DNA of 64,000 bases. Origin: Vibrio mexicanus (GTDB lineage Bacteria; Pseudomonadota; Gammaproteobacteria; Enterobacterales; Vibrionaceae). Position 1 is the stretch's first letter. Each line of letters opens with the position of its first letter. Below, piece after piece: positions 51,188 through 60,510 of this stretch. A program made the position numbers and the translations under genes. The stretch is from contig NZ_JYJP01000027.1 in assembly GCF_001012815.1 (NCBI RefSeq), forward strand, positions 62,001 to 126,000, read 5' to 3'. The notes below the pieces were generated by a model. The model did not search any database. It had not been told where the DNA came from and worked only from the letters and a program-made list of their open reading frames with translations.

Positions 51188-52512
51188 ATGAAGCAATCTC
51201 AAAAAATCCTAGCTACCATTGCTGTTGCCGCCTTCTCTGGTGCACTTATATTATCCGTTATTGCTCCTTCAAACGAAGATCAGGTCTCTTTGGATCCCCA
51301 GCAATCTGATGCTGTTGTCGACTCCACCGCATTTAATTCTTTGGTTGAAGTAGAACAAACGGTGACTGTAACTGACGCTATTGAATCAATCGAAGCGGCC
51401 GTTGAACCTTCACCCATCCGAGTTCACTACTTTGTTAAAGTAGGCGATACCTTAAGTGGCGTTTTTTCATCGCTCGGTATTTCTTATCAAGACCTTCAGG
51501 AAATACTGATTGCCGACCAAGTGCCTTTGCAGCTTGATACGATAAAGCCGGGAGATCACTTAGAGTTTGTGTTGGAGCCAGAGACCAAACAGTTATCGCG
51601 CTTGGTGTTTAACATTAGCTTGGTTGAGCAAGCGGATTATGTTCGTGAAGAAGATGGCAAATTTGAATACACATTCCTAGAGCAAGAGGGTGAGTGGCGA
51701 GAGCGTCATTATTCAGGTGAAATTAGGGGCAACTTCTCACTTTCTGCTCATCAAGCTGGTTTGTCGTCGAACCATATTGGAAACATCGCTCGCATACTCC
51801 GTGACAAAATTGACTTCGCTCGCACCCTGCGCGCTGGCGATCGCTTTGATGTTTTAGTCCGAGAACAGTTTTTAGGCGACCACCCAACTGGAAATCGTGA
51901 GATTCAAGCTGTCTCCTTTGAATTGAGTAACGGCATAGTATCGGCATTTTTAGCGAGGACGGTCGATTCTATGATCGCGAAGGTAATAGTTTAGAACGGG
52001 CTTTTACTCGTTACCCGATTGACAAGCAGTATCGTCGAATCACATCGCCATTTAATCCTAGGCGTAAACACCCCGTAACTGGGCGAATTACGCCTCACAA
52101 TGGCACCGACTTTGCCACGCCTGTGGGCGCTCCGGTTTACTCGACGGGTGATGGTCGAGTGGTAGGAGTGAGAAGCCACCCGTATGCGGGTAAGTACTTA
52201 GTGATTGAGCACAATAGCGTCTATACCACTCGCTACTTGCACTTAGATCGATTCTTGGTCAAGAAAGGAGATTACGTGAAACGTGGTCAAGAGATCGCCA
52301 AAGCGGGGGCAACAGGGCGCTTAACCGGTCCTCATTTACATTTTGAAGTGCTAGTGCGTAATCGGGCTGTGGATCCAATGAAGGCTGATTTGCCTTTAGC
52401 GACTTCGATTTCCGATGAAAACAGAGAAGCATTTCTCGCTCGAGTTGCTGAATTTGAAGGAGCAATAGCTTCGAGCAGAGATCATGCTGCTTTCGACCCT
52501 TCAAGGAGTTAG
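51188..52512 (+). CDS. shyB: M23 peptidoglycan endopeptidase, ShyB-like (frame broken near 51955)
   Basis: A 441-residue protein with an N-terminal membrane anchor (ILATIAVAAFSGALILSVIAP), an OapA/LysM-like region (VKVGDTLSGVFSSLGI), a Csd3-like middle domain and a C-terminal M23 metalloprotease with zinc ligands HNGTDFA and HLHFE. Shy enzymes cleave D,D-crosslinks in Vibrio cell wall. In V. cholerae ShyB is induced by zinc starvation via Zur; the Zur-like box here is why I pick ShyB over ShyA/C. One G is missing near 51955 (TTAGCG(G)AGGAC, expected AEDGRFYDREG), splitting the gene. Confidence 0.82.
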
Positions 52513-52573
52513 AGAATACAGTAATGCCTATTTTCTAGAGTAGGTATTTTAGAGGTAGCGGACGCTCATAATT

Positions 52574-52612
52574 AAAAGCCATGTTTAGTCGAAACTAAAC
52601 ATGGCTTTATTA
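52574..52612. terminator. Bidirectional terminator between shyB and the HDOD gene
   Basis: AAAGCCATGTTTAGT and ACTAAACATGGCTTT form a 15-bp stem with a CGAA loop. Confidence 0.9.
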
Positions 52613-52622
52613 TTTGCGAAGG

Positions 52623-53453
52623 TTAACCATTCAATTGTGCTGCAAGCTCTCGTCCGTTGCCTCTCACGCCATCAATGATCGCGGCGAAGCTGTCAGAGAG
52701 GTTGAGGAGTCTAGAGTCTGGATGGTTTGCAATGAACGCTTGTTTCTTCTCTTGGCTCAAATCGTCCCAATCTTTATTGATCGCTTTGGCTAAGTGCAAG
52801 GTTGTCGCGACTTGTGGTGCGACTTCTGAATTTCGAGGATCATGGGCATTCGCAATGGCATCGACCATAGTCAGTGGGAACTTCCAGGCTTTAGCTAGCA
52901 TGGCCCCTAATGATGGTGCTGAGGTATCAAGTAGCTCCTCTTGAACGGCGATAGGGTCTTCACCCATTTCGGTACGTTTGGCAATTTGCTGTGCTTGATC
53001 TGGTACTAGAGTGTGAATCATCAGCTCGCCAATGTTGTGCAGGAGCCCAGTGGTGAAGACTTCGTTGGCGTCCATGTTGTTTTGGTCGGCAATTTTACTC
53101 GCGATGACGGACACTTCAAAGGTATCCACCCAGTAGGTTTCCATATCGAGCGTGTCGACTTTAGGAAAGGCACTTGATAGAAACGACGCGACAACTAAGG
53201 TTTTCACCGCCCCCATCCCCACACGAATGATGGCATCGTTAACGGATGAAATACTCTTTTGACCACCAAAGTGGGCCGAGTTAGCCATGCGCAGCAAACG
53301 AGCACAGATTACTTGGTCGGACGATATTTTTTCCGCCAGCTCTCCAAAATCCACTTCATCTTGGTTAACTAGGTCGAGTAGTTCTTGAAGTACTTTTTGA
53401 ATTCTAGGTAGTTCATTGAGACGAGAAATCAAAGCCTGTTGTGTCATCATCAT
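52623..53453 (-). CDS. HDOD domain protein
   Basis: A 276-residue single-domain HDOD protein: LLRMANSAHFGGQKSISSVNDAIIRVGMGAVKTLVVASFLSSAFP and VFTTGLLHNIGELMIHTLVPDQAQQI. HDOD proteins are signal-transduction relatives of HD phosphohydrolases and usually lack their activity; here the family motif NEVFTTGLLHNIGELM has no catalytic HD pair. It may regulate motility, attachment or partner binding; not determinable. Any of the first three Met codons could be the start. Confidence 0.83.
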   Translation of the reverse strand: MMMTQQALISRLNELPRIQKVLQELLDLVNQDEVDFGELAEKISSDQVICARLLRMANSAHFGGQKSISSVNDAIIRVGMGAVKTLVVASFLSSAFPKVDTLDMETYWVDTFEVSVIASKIADQNNMDANEVFTTGLLHNIGELMIHTLVPDQAQQIAKRTEMGEDPIAVQEELLDTSAPSLGAMLAKAWKFPLTMVDAIANAHDPRNSEVAPQVATTLHLAKAINKDWDDLSQEKKQAFIANHPDSRLLNLSDSFAAIIDGVRGNGRELAAQLNG

Positions 53454-53547
53454 TCCCCCATGGATAGTGTTAGATTTACTATAGGATATGAATCAGAATG
53501 TTTACAAATTACACAATAAGAGAAAGTTAACAGGCTTTGCTTTTTAG

Positions 53548-53817
53548 TTAGTTGTTTGTGGTCTGCTTGTTTGAATCGAGTTGATGCCACATAAGCGCAC
53601 CGTTGGTCTCAAAATCGTTCTGTTCTTTGCAGATGAGATAGTGGTCGCCTATCTGGAGGATTGAGCCGATTGAGTAGGCTTGATCTTGGTAGTAACACAC
53701 ACGCTTACCGATGGATGAACCGTCAACCGCGACAATTGGCTTACTTGGCGTGGCGATAATCTTTGCGTGAGCCAGTGGCGCTAATGCCAGTAAGCAGAGA
53801 GTAATGATTTTGTTCAT
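53548..53817 (-). CDS. Small periplasmic protein, DUF1496-like
   Basis: An 89-residue protein with a signal peptide (MNKIITLCLLALAPLAHA). The mature part has two cysteines (VCYYQDQAYSIGSILQIGDHYLIC) spaced like the small DUF1496 family, so a disulfide is possible. Function unknown. It is on the same strand as the PLP-enzyme gene, 37 bases downstream, but relatedness is not evident. Confidence 0.65.
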   Translation of the reverse strand: MNKIITLCLLALAPLAHAKIIATPSKPIVAVDGSSIGKRVCYYQDQAYSIGSILQIGDHYLICKEQNDFETNGALMWHQLDSNKQTTNN

Positions 53818-53854
53818 GTTGACGTCTCCAATATTTAAGGCCTGTAGCCCCTAG

Positions 53855-54768
53855 CTACCATGAGCAAGCCGAATCTTCGAATTTGCGCTGATAGCGAGGC
53901 AGCATACTTTCATTACCGAGTATGCCACCTTGATGAATATATAGAAGCTGTTTGTGTGGATTGTTTGCTCGCCATTCCAATAAGCAGCGCCACATTAAAG
54001 GATCGTAAAGAAGGTCAAATTCTATGTGAGTCTCTTCTTGTAGCTGCTTCCAAATCTCAAAGTCCTGTTTATATAGTTTAGCAAAGTGATGTTTGTGTTC
54101 AGGCTGTAAGATTGTCGGAAAATCTTCTTCTCCTAACTCTTCCCACTGTTTAACCAAGTACTCACTGCCACCTACACACGCGCACGTGATAACTTCAATA
54201 CCAACAGGTTTCAGATGTTTATGGAGGTAAAGTGCGGTTGTTCCTGTTCCAGATGGCAAAGCACCGTAAGAGCAGGCTCAGATAGATGGCGAGACCAAGA
54301 TATGATCTCCTTCGCCAGTTGCGCCACGCCTTGCTCTGCTCGCACCGAGCGACCACCTTCTTCCAACACTAAACAGTGTTTTAAGGTTCGAAATTGTTCA
54401 ACATGCTCCGCTGGATGGACTGGGCCAGATTCCAGCTTTGAGGTTTCATGGACTGTCGCGCCAAGTTCGAGCGCACCACGATAGTTCCCCGTTGGCTTTT
54501 CTTTGAGCCACTGTGGAATGCGGTCAACAAAAAACTCAAGCTTCCAGCCTTTGATTGATGCTAAAGCTGCCATGGAATACAGCGAATTCGCTTGTACAGA
54601 ACCGTAAGCAATCAGGTGTGTGATATCGCTATTAGAATACTCTAACCAAGCCATGAGTTTGCGAGCTTTATTGCCCGTGAAGTGGCTATGAAGTTGGTCA
54701 TCACGTTTTAAAAAGAAGGGCTGGTTGTTGAAACTGTGCTGAGTAACGGGCGTGTCGGAAAGCTTCAT
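53855..54768 (-). CDS. PLP-dependent ACC deaminase/D-cysteine desulfhydrase family protein (frame broken near 54258)
   Basis: A fold-type II PLP enzyme of 304 residues. The PLP lysine is in FTGNKARKLMAWLE, the substrate region in AYGSVQANSLYSMAALA (usual family form GGxQSNHxR/A), and the phosphate loop LPSGTGTTALYL. It groups with ACC deaminase and D-cysteine desulfhydrase-like proteins; its substrate is uncertain, as the AYGSVQANSLYS stretch departs from both. One T is missing near 54258 (GTGCTT(T)TGCCA, expected LTVLLPSGTGTT), splitting the gene. Confidence 0.78.
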
Positions 54769-54944
54769 GGGAGATATCGGATGGTAAAATGCGTATAGTA
54801 CGCGATTTAACCGTGATTGCTATATCTTAGATCAAAGGTAATCAGGCACGAAAACGTTTAGCTATTATCGATCAACCGAGCAATGAAAATGATAGGAGTT
54901 TTTACTTGGTTGGCATAAAGAGAAAAGATTGGGAAGTAGATTAG

Positions 54945-56881
54945 ATGCGATTATACAAAGTGATAGCGATGATTGGTGTAGCAGCAATAGTCACGTTGTT
55001 TGCAACCACTGTGAGCGTATTTTTGTTTGATAAGTCTTTCCAATACAGTCAGCCTTCATCAGAACTTGCTCAACCCCACGAACAAATAGCCCAAAGCACG
55101 CAGTTCGGGAAACGGCTTCTTGAGCTTCAATCTCAGATTGAATCTAATCCAAATAGTGTTAAGCAAGGTTTAACTGAACTAGACCGCAATATACGAGAGA
55201 GCTCGCCTGCTATTGAAAAGATTTATTTCCGTATAGTTGAGCGAGAGCTGGCTGTGCATCAGAAAGACCAGCAGGCAATAGACAAAGTCACAACGCAATT
55301 GCTCACCCTAGCGGATGAAAATGGTATCGATTGGGTAGAGCCGTACATACAAAGTGAAGACGCCTACGCTCGACTTAGGGCTGGAGAATATCTAGAAGGG
55401 ATTGCACTCATTGAGCGTGCTATCTCGTCATTTGAGGCTTATGGTCGTCACTACTTGCTGCTAAAGGCGTATAACACTGCCGGCATTTTGTATAACGCCA
55501 ACAATCAACTTAAACAATCTCAACTGCACTTTTACAAAGGGATCGAGTTAGGTAAAAGGTATCCGAGTTCGATCATTAATGGCCGATTAAACAACAATTT
55601 AGGCCTGCTATATGTGCACTTAGAACAGTGGGACAAAGCAATTACGTATTTAGAGAATGCGCGAAAAATCAATGAAACGTCGGGTAAGAGAGCAGATCTT
55701 TTAGCGGTGATTTGGCTCAATGAGTCTTTTGTTTACAATCGTCTGGGGGATTTGCAAAGCTCTCAATACGCCTTTGAGCAGGCACTGCCGATTGTTGAGC
55801 AAAGCGCATCCCCATTCATTAAAGTTATTAAATTCAAAGCAGAAGCACGGCTAAACCTGTTGCGCGCTGAGCTGGATAAAGCAGCGGCAGTGAGTCGGGA
55901 ATGTGTTGAACTTGCGTTAACTCAGTCTTACCCAAAACAAAAAGGCATCTGTTACTTTATTTTGGCCAAGGCTCAACTGGCGAATGGAGATCTTGCCGAT
56001 GCCGAGAATACAGCCAATCAGGCTCTCAGTCTTTTTAGTGAGATAAACCATACACGATGGCTGATTCGAGCCAATCTATTGATGGCCGAAGTCTATGAAA
56101 AGCAAGGTAGAGCTAAAGAAGCCTTAGAACTCTACAAGGAGTATCGAGAGCAGCAATGGCAACAGATGATCAATGAGGTCTATGCACTTGAGTTTGCCTT
56201 TGACACTCGTCAGCTAGAGCAAGAGCGAGATCTACTCAGTGCTCAGGGACAACTCAATATGTTGGAACTGAGTAAGGAAAAACTTCGATTTCGAATCGCT
56301 TTAATTTGGGGGCATTTGCTGTGTTTGCTTTCTTGGTTGTCCTTCGTTACTCGCATACAGTGAAGAGTAAGAACCGCGATTTGCAAAACTTATCTTTCAC
56401 TGATCAGCTGACTGGAGTCAATAACCGCCGTTATTTCCAGCACCAAATGGAAGATGGTGACATATTGAATCGTAATGCAATGTATCGAGTAGTGTTAATC
56501 GATCTTGATTGGTTTAAGAAGATCAATGATCAATATGGACACGAGGTGGGAGACCAAGTTTTAGTCGAGACTGCGAGAAGAATACAGCACAGCGTCGGCG
56601 CAGAAGAGTTGTTCATTCGTTGGGGTGGGGAAGAGTTCCTTTGGATACTTAAAAGCGGCGCTGATGATGTTCAACGGCTAGGTGAAATACGCGCGCTTAT
56701 CGCAACGAATATGTACGATACAAATAAAGGGGAGTTAGCGGTTACTGTTTCCATCGGAGCGAGTAATCCAGTTAATGTCGAATCTATTGCCGACAGTAGC
56801 ACTTTTGTTGAAGCTGATGAGAGTTTGTATGCCGCTAAACGAGCGGGTCGAGATCAAGCGGTTCTGGCTTCAGAATCATAA
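54945..56881 (+). CDS. TPR-containing membrane diguanylate cyclase (frame broken near 56310)
   Basis: A 645-residue protein. An N-terminal helix (VIAMIGVAAIVTLFATTVSVFLF) and a second helix at about 450-470 flank a TPR-rich region (about 130-420), most likely periplasmic; the C-terminal GGDEF domain has LVDLDWFKKINDQYGHEVGDQVL-type motifs (VVLIDLDWFKKINDQYG) and an intact GGEEF signature (WGGEEFLW), so it should make c-di-GMP. No I-site RxxD is obvious upstream of GGEEF. One G is missing in a G run near 56310 (WG(G)AFAVFAFLVVLRYSHTVKSKN), splitting the gene at the second membrane helix. Confidence 0.85.
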
Positions 56882-56923
56882 TCGAGCCTCAAACCATCCC
56901 TGAGCCCCTTTAAACTGCGAGCA

Positions 56924-56956
56924 TAAAAAAAGCCCAGAACAAATGTGTTCTGGGCA
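56924..56956 (-). terminator. Strong intrinsic terminator on the minus strand with no assigned gene
   Basis: On the minus strand GCCCAGAAC and GTTCTGGGC form a perfect 9-bp stem with a six-base loop, followed by seven T. It lies after the plus-strand cyclase gene. No CDS on the minus strand feeds it, so it may end a small RNA. Confidence 0.75.
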
Positions 56957-57008
56957 TACAAACATAGGAGTTAATAAGAAAAAGCAGCGTAAAATGTAGC
57001 GCAGTTAA

Positions 57009-57020
57009 GAAACAAGTTTG
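57009..57020. promoter_or_regulatory. PsrA-like box in the psrA upstream region
   Basis: GAAACAAGTTTG matches the PsrA consensus (G/C)AAAC-N2-4-GTTT(G/C). It is about 250 bases before psrA, in the candidate small-RNA interval. Confidence 0.4.
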
Positions 57021-57162
57021 ACGGCCTGTGAAACTCTCAATGCCCTGCTTTCTACACATATTCAGACCGGGCGTTTCTCAAACAGTTCCCAAAAAATTGA
57101 AAAAAAATTCGATTTTCTTCCAACCCTCATCAAATCAGTAAGTTACCTTCGACACTGGCCTT

Positions 57163-57174
57163 CTGGTCGGACCA
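57163..57174. promoter_or_regulatory. FadR-like operator upstream of psrA
   Basis: CTGGTCGGACCA: perfect match to the core of the FadR consensus (AACTGGTCNGACCAGTT). It lies about 67 bases upstream of the inferred psrA start point. Confidence 0.75.
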
Positions 57175-57200
57175 AAAAGTAAAAATGTGATGTTAATTGC

Positions 57201-57229
57201 TTGTTAATCAATTGTGTCGAGAGTATATT
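57201..57229 (+). promoter_or_regulatory. psrA sigma-70 promoter
   Basis: TTGTTA (-35, 57201-57206) and TATATT (-10, 57224-57229) are separated by 17 bases. Transcription would start near 57236, inside the PsrA-like box. Confidence 0.75.
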
Positions 57230-57230
57230 T

Positions 57231-57244
57231 CAAACAGGTGTTTA
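57231..57244. promoter_or_regulatory. PsrA-like operator at the psrA start site
   Basis: CAAACAGGTGTTTA fits the PsrA consensus (G/C)AAAC-N4-GTTT. It directly follows the -10 element and covers the expected start site, the position for autorepression. Confidence 0.75.
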
Positions 57245-57259
57245 ATACGGGTGATTGAA

Positions 57260-57885
57260 ATGGCAGTAGGCGTTAGTACTAAGGAAAAGATACTGGATGT
57301 AGCCGAGGTTCTTTTTTCAGAACAAGGGTTTAATGATACGTCGCTGAGAAATATCACTAGCAAAGCAGGCGTTAATCTAGCGTCGGTGAATTACCATTTT
57401 GGCGATAAAAAGACCTTGGTGCGAGCGGTGCTCGATCGTTACCTAGAAGCCTTCATGCCAGCTGTGCAAGATGCGTTGATCACTTTGAACTTGAATGAAA
57501 GCTATGAGATGGCGGACGTGTTCGAATCATTAAGAGGCCCGTTGCGCTCTCTTAATAGTGTGCGCCCTAATGGGACCAGTAAATTCATGCTGCTAATTGG
57601 CAGAGGCTATACCGATGTTCAAGGGCACTTGCGTTGGTTCATTACAACCCGCTATCAAGATGTACTGAATCTGTTTACTGAATCGGTAATGAAAGCGAAT
57701 CCAAGCCTTACTCGTGAAACGCTGTTTTGGCGTTTGCACTTCACTCTGGGGACTTGTGTATTCACCATGGCTTCAAGCCAAGCTTTGGCAGAAATTGCGA
57801 GAACGATTTCAACCAAGATGTCGATGCCAAAGTGGTCGTTGACATGTTGATCCCTTATTTAGCGGCAGGCGTCGCGGCTGAATAA
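57260..57885 (+). CDS. psrA: TetR-family fatty-acid regulator PsrA (frame broken near 57798)
   Basis: The N-terminal TetR helix-turn-helix is intact (RNITSKAGVNLASVNYHFGDKKTLVRAVLDRYLEAF), close to PsrA, the long-chain-fatty-acid-sensing repressor of Pseudomonas and Vibrio beta-oxidation genes. The C-terminal part (DUF1956-like) binds the ligand. One G is missing near 57798 (ATTGCG(G)AGAACG); restored, the end reads AENDFNQDVDAKVVVDMLIPYLAAG with a stop at 57883-57885, 208 residues. I start at ATG 57260 (MAVGVSTKEKIL). It is directly upstream of fadE, as in other vibrios. Confidence 0.87.
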
Positions 57886-57886
57886 G

Positions 57887-57920
57887 GTCATTACATCCGC
57901 AAAATAGCGGAGTGATTACC
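57887..57920 (+). terminator. Imperfect hairpin between psrA and fadE
   Basis: GTCATTACATCCGC and GCGGAGTGATTAC pair imperfectly; no T run follows. It may be an attenuator or only an mRNA structure. Confidence 0.4.
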
Positions 57921-57995
57921 AAAATTAAAATTATAAAAATGACTTGAAACAAGGCCAATAAAAAACCAAGGCCAATAGAACAAAAGGATCTGGTT

Positions 57996-60277
57996 ATGAG
58001 CTCTCTACGAAGAAAATGGATCAGCGATCCCGCATTTACTTTCTTTAAAAAGGTACTGCCACCTCTCTCGGAAACCGAGAAAGAAGCAATGGAAGCTGGT
58101 AGCGTATGGTGGGATGGGGAGCTGTTTTCAGGTAAACCTGACTTCAATAAGCTCCATCAATATCCTAAACCTGCTCTGTCTTCTGACGAACAGTCATTCA
58201 TGGATAACGAGCTAGAAACACTGCTTGAGATGTTGGATGACTATCAAATCGTGAAACACGATCGCGACCTTCCAAAAGAAGTCTGGGATTTCATGAGAAA
58301 AGAGCGCTTCTTCTCTCTGATCATCTCGAAAGAGTTTGGCGGCAGAGAGTTTTCTTCGTTGGCAAACTCGACAATCGTATCTCGCATTGCAACGCGCAGC
58401 ATCAGTGCAGCGGTTACCGTGATGGTGCCAAACTCACTTGGCCCGGGTGAGCTGATTTCTCACTATGGTACGCAAGAGCAAAAAGACTACTGGCTACCGC
58501 GTCTTGCAGACGGCACCGATATTCCATGTTTTGCCCTGACAGGTCCAGAAGCGGGCTCTGATGCGGGCGGTATTCCAGACCAAGGTGTGGTTTGTTATGG
58601 CGAGCATGAAGGTGAAAAAGTTCTTGGCGTCAAAGTGAGCTGGAACAAGCGATACATTACCCTTGCGCCGGTCTCTACGGTTCTTGGCCTTGCATTCAAA
58701 CTGAATGACCCAGAAGGTTTGCTGGGCGATAAGGAAGAGCTGGGCATCACGTGTGCTTGATTCCAACTTCTCATCCAGGTGTGGAAGTGGGTGAGCGTCA
58801 CGACGCCATTGGCCTTGCATTTATGAATGGCCCAACTCGCGGTGAAGATGTCTTTATCCCAATCGATTGGTTGATTGGTGGTGCGGAGTATGCGGGTAAA
58901 GGTTGGCGTATGCTGGTGGAGTGTTTATCAGCAGGTCGCGGTATTTCACTGCCAGCGCTTGGTACAGCGATTGGTCACTTAACTTCTCGTACGACAGGTG
59001 CATACGCTTATGTTCGTAAACAGTTTGGTATGTCGATTGGTAAGTTTGAAGGCGTCGCGGAAGCTTTAGGCCGAATCGGTGGTTTAACGTACCTATTAGA
59101 AGCAACCCGCACATTGACCACTACCTCGCTAGACCTCAAAGAAAAACCAGGGATCGTTACTGCTATTGCCAAATATCACATGACAGAGATTGCGCGTACT
59201 ATTCTCAACGACTCTATGGATATTCACTCTGGCCGCGCGATTCAGGCGGGTCCGATGAACTATTTAACGTCTGCTTACCTTGGTGTACCAGTGGCGATTA
59301 CGGTAGAAGGCGCGAATATCCTAACTCGCAATCTTATGATCTTTGGTCAAGGTGCAACGCGTTGTCATCCATACGTACTGAAAGAGATGGAAGCAGCGGC
59401 TAACCCAGATGAAAAAGAGGGAGCGAAAGAGTTCGATAAGCTTCTGTTTGGTCATATTGGTCATGCAACGAAAAACACACTAGGTGCATTTGGCGCTGCA
59501 CTAACAGGCTCACGTTTCATCTCTGCAAGTATGAGCGGGCCAACTCAGCCGTACTATAAAGACCTGACTCGATTGAGTCGCGCTCTGGCGGTAAGTGCAG
59601 ACTTTGCTATGTTGTCACTAGGTGGTGAGCTAAAACGTAAAGAGATGATCTCGGCACGTTTAGGCGACGGTTTGAGTTTCTTGTACATGGCTTCAGCGGT
59701 ATTGAAGAAATACGAAGATGAAGGTCGCCAGCAAGAAGACTTGAATTACGTTCACTACGCGATTCAACATTGTTTCCATCAAGCAGCGCAATCATTGCAA
59801 GAGGCGTATACCAACTTCCCTCAGAAATCAGTGGGCGTATTGCTTAAAGGGCTTATTTTCCCGTTGGGCAATCATTTCAAGAAACCAAGTGATGAGCTTG
59901 CGGTGAAGTTGGCTGAAAGCCTAATGACACCGGGTGCTCACCGAGATAGGTTGACTCACCTTTGCTACATCGGTGATGAGCCAAACGACAATGTAGGTCT
60001 AATGGAACGTGCATTCCTAGCGATGTACGATATCAAGCCAATTGAACGTAAACTGTTTAAAGCGGTGAAGGAAGGGAAGGTCGATCGTAAAGGACTGCTG
60101 GATGTGAGGCTAGAACAAGCACTGAAAGCAGACGTGCTGACTCAAGAAGAAGTGGATAAAGTAAAAAGTGCCGATGCACTGCGCTATCAAGCGATTCAAG
60201 TTGACCACTTTAGCCACGATTTCAGCGAAGTTCGTACCAATAAGGTTAATAAACCTAAACTAAACAGTGTGGCTTAA
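57996..60277 (+). CDS. fadE: Acyl-CoA dehydrogenase FadE (frame broken near 58757)
   Basis: First step of fatty acid beta-oxidation: FAD-dependent oxidation of acyl-CoA. Residues about 90-530 are the acyl-CoA dehydrogenase fold (CFALTGPEAGSDAGG, ITVEGANILTRNLMIFGQGATRCHPYVL, MDIHSGRAIQAGPMNYL) with the FadE C-terminal DUF1974 extension. One T is missing at 58757-58758 (GTGTGC(T)TTGATT, expected ITCALIPTSHPGVEV), so the gene appears as two frames. Restored length is 760 residues. The start at ATG 57996 has AAAGGA upstream. It lacks the N-terminal membrane helices of the E. coli protein. Confidence 0.92.
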
Positions 60278-60292
60278 TCGCTCACAGACACC

Positions 60293-60322
60293 AAAAGCGG
60301 CGCTCTCCAGCGTCGCTTTTTC
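60293..60322 (+). terminator. Terminator after fadE
   Basis: AAAAGCGGCGCT and AGCGTCGCTTTT pair with one mismatch and run into TTTTT. Confidence 0.75.
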
Positions 60323-60510
60323 GTTTTGGTGGGCTTGAATCGTACTAAGAGTGACGAAGTTCGGAGTTTGTCGATAACAAACCAAATTATTCTCATCATT
60401 TTGGGCTCAGTGCTCCAACCACTTGGTAAAATCGCGTGTTTTTGAAGAAATTAGATGCCATTTCCCTGCGAAACTTTTATCCTAGCGGGGATTTTTGAAG
60501 GAAGTTGAAT

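Noticed and set aside
46674-52512. tRNA-Ser as the attachment site of a mobile island carrying the zinc genes
   Set aside because: No integrase and no second copy of the tRNA 3' end was seen in the window.
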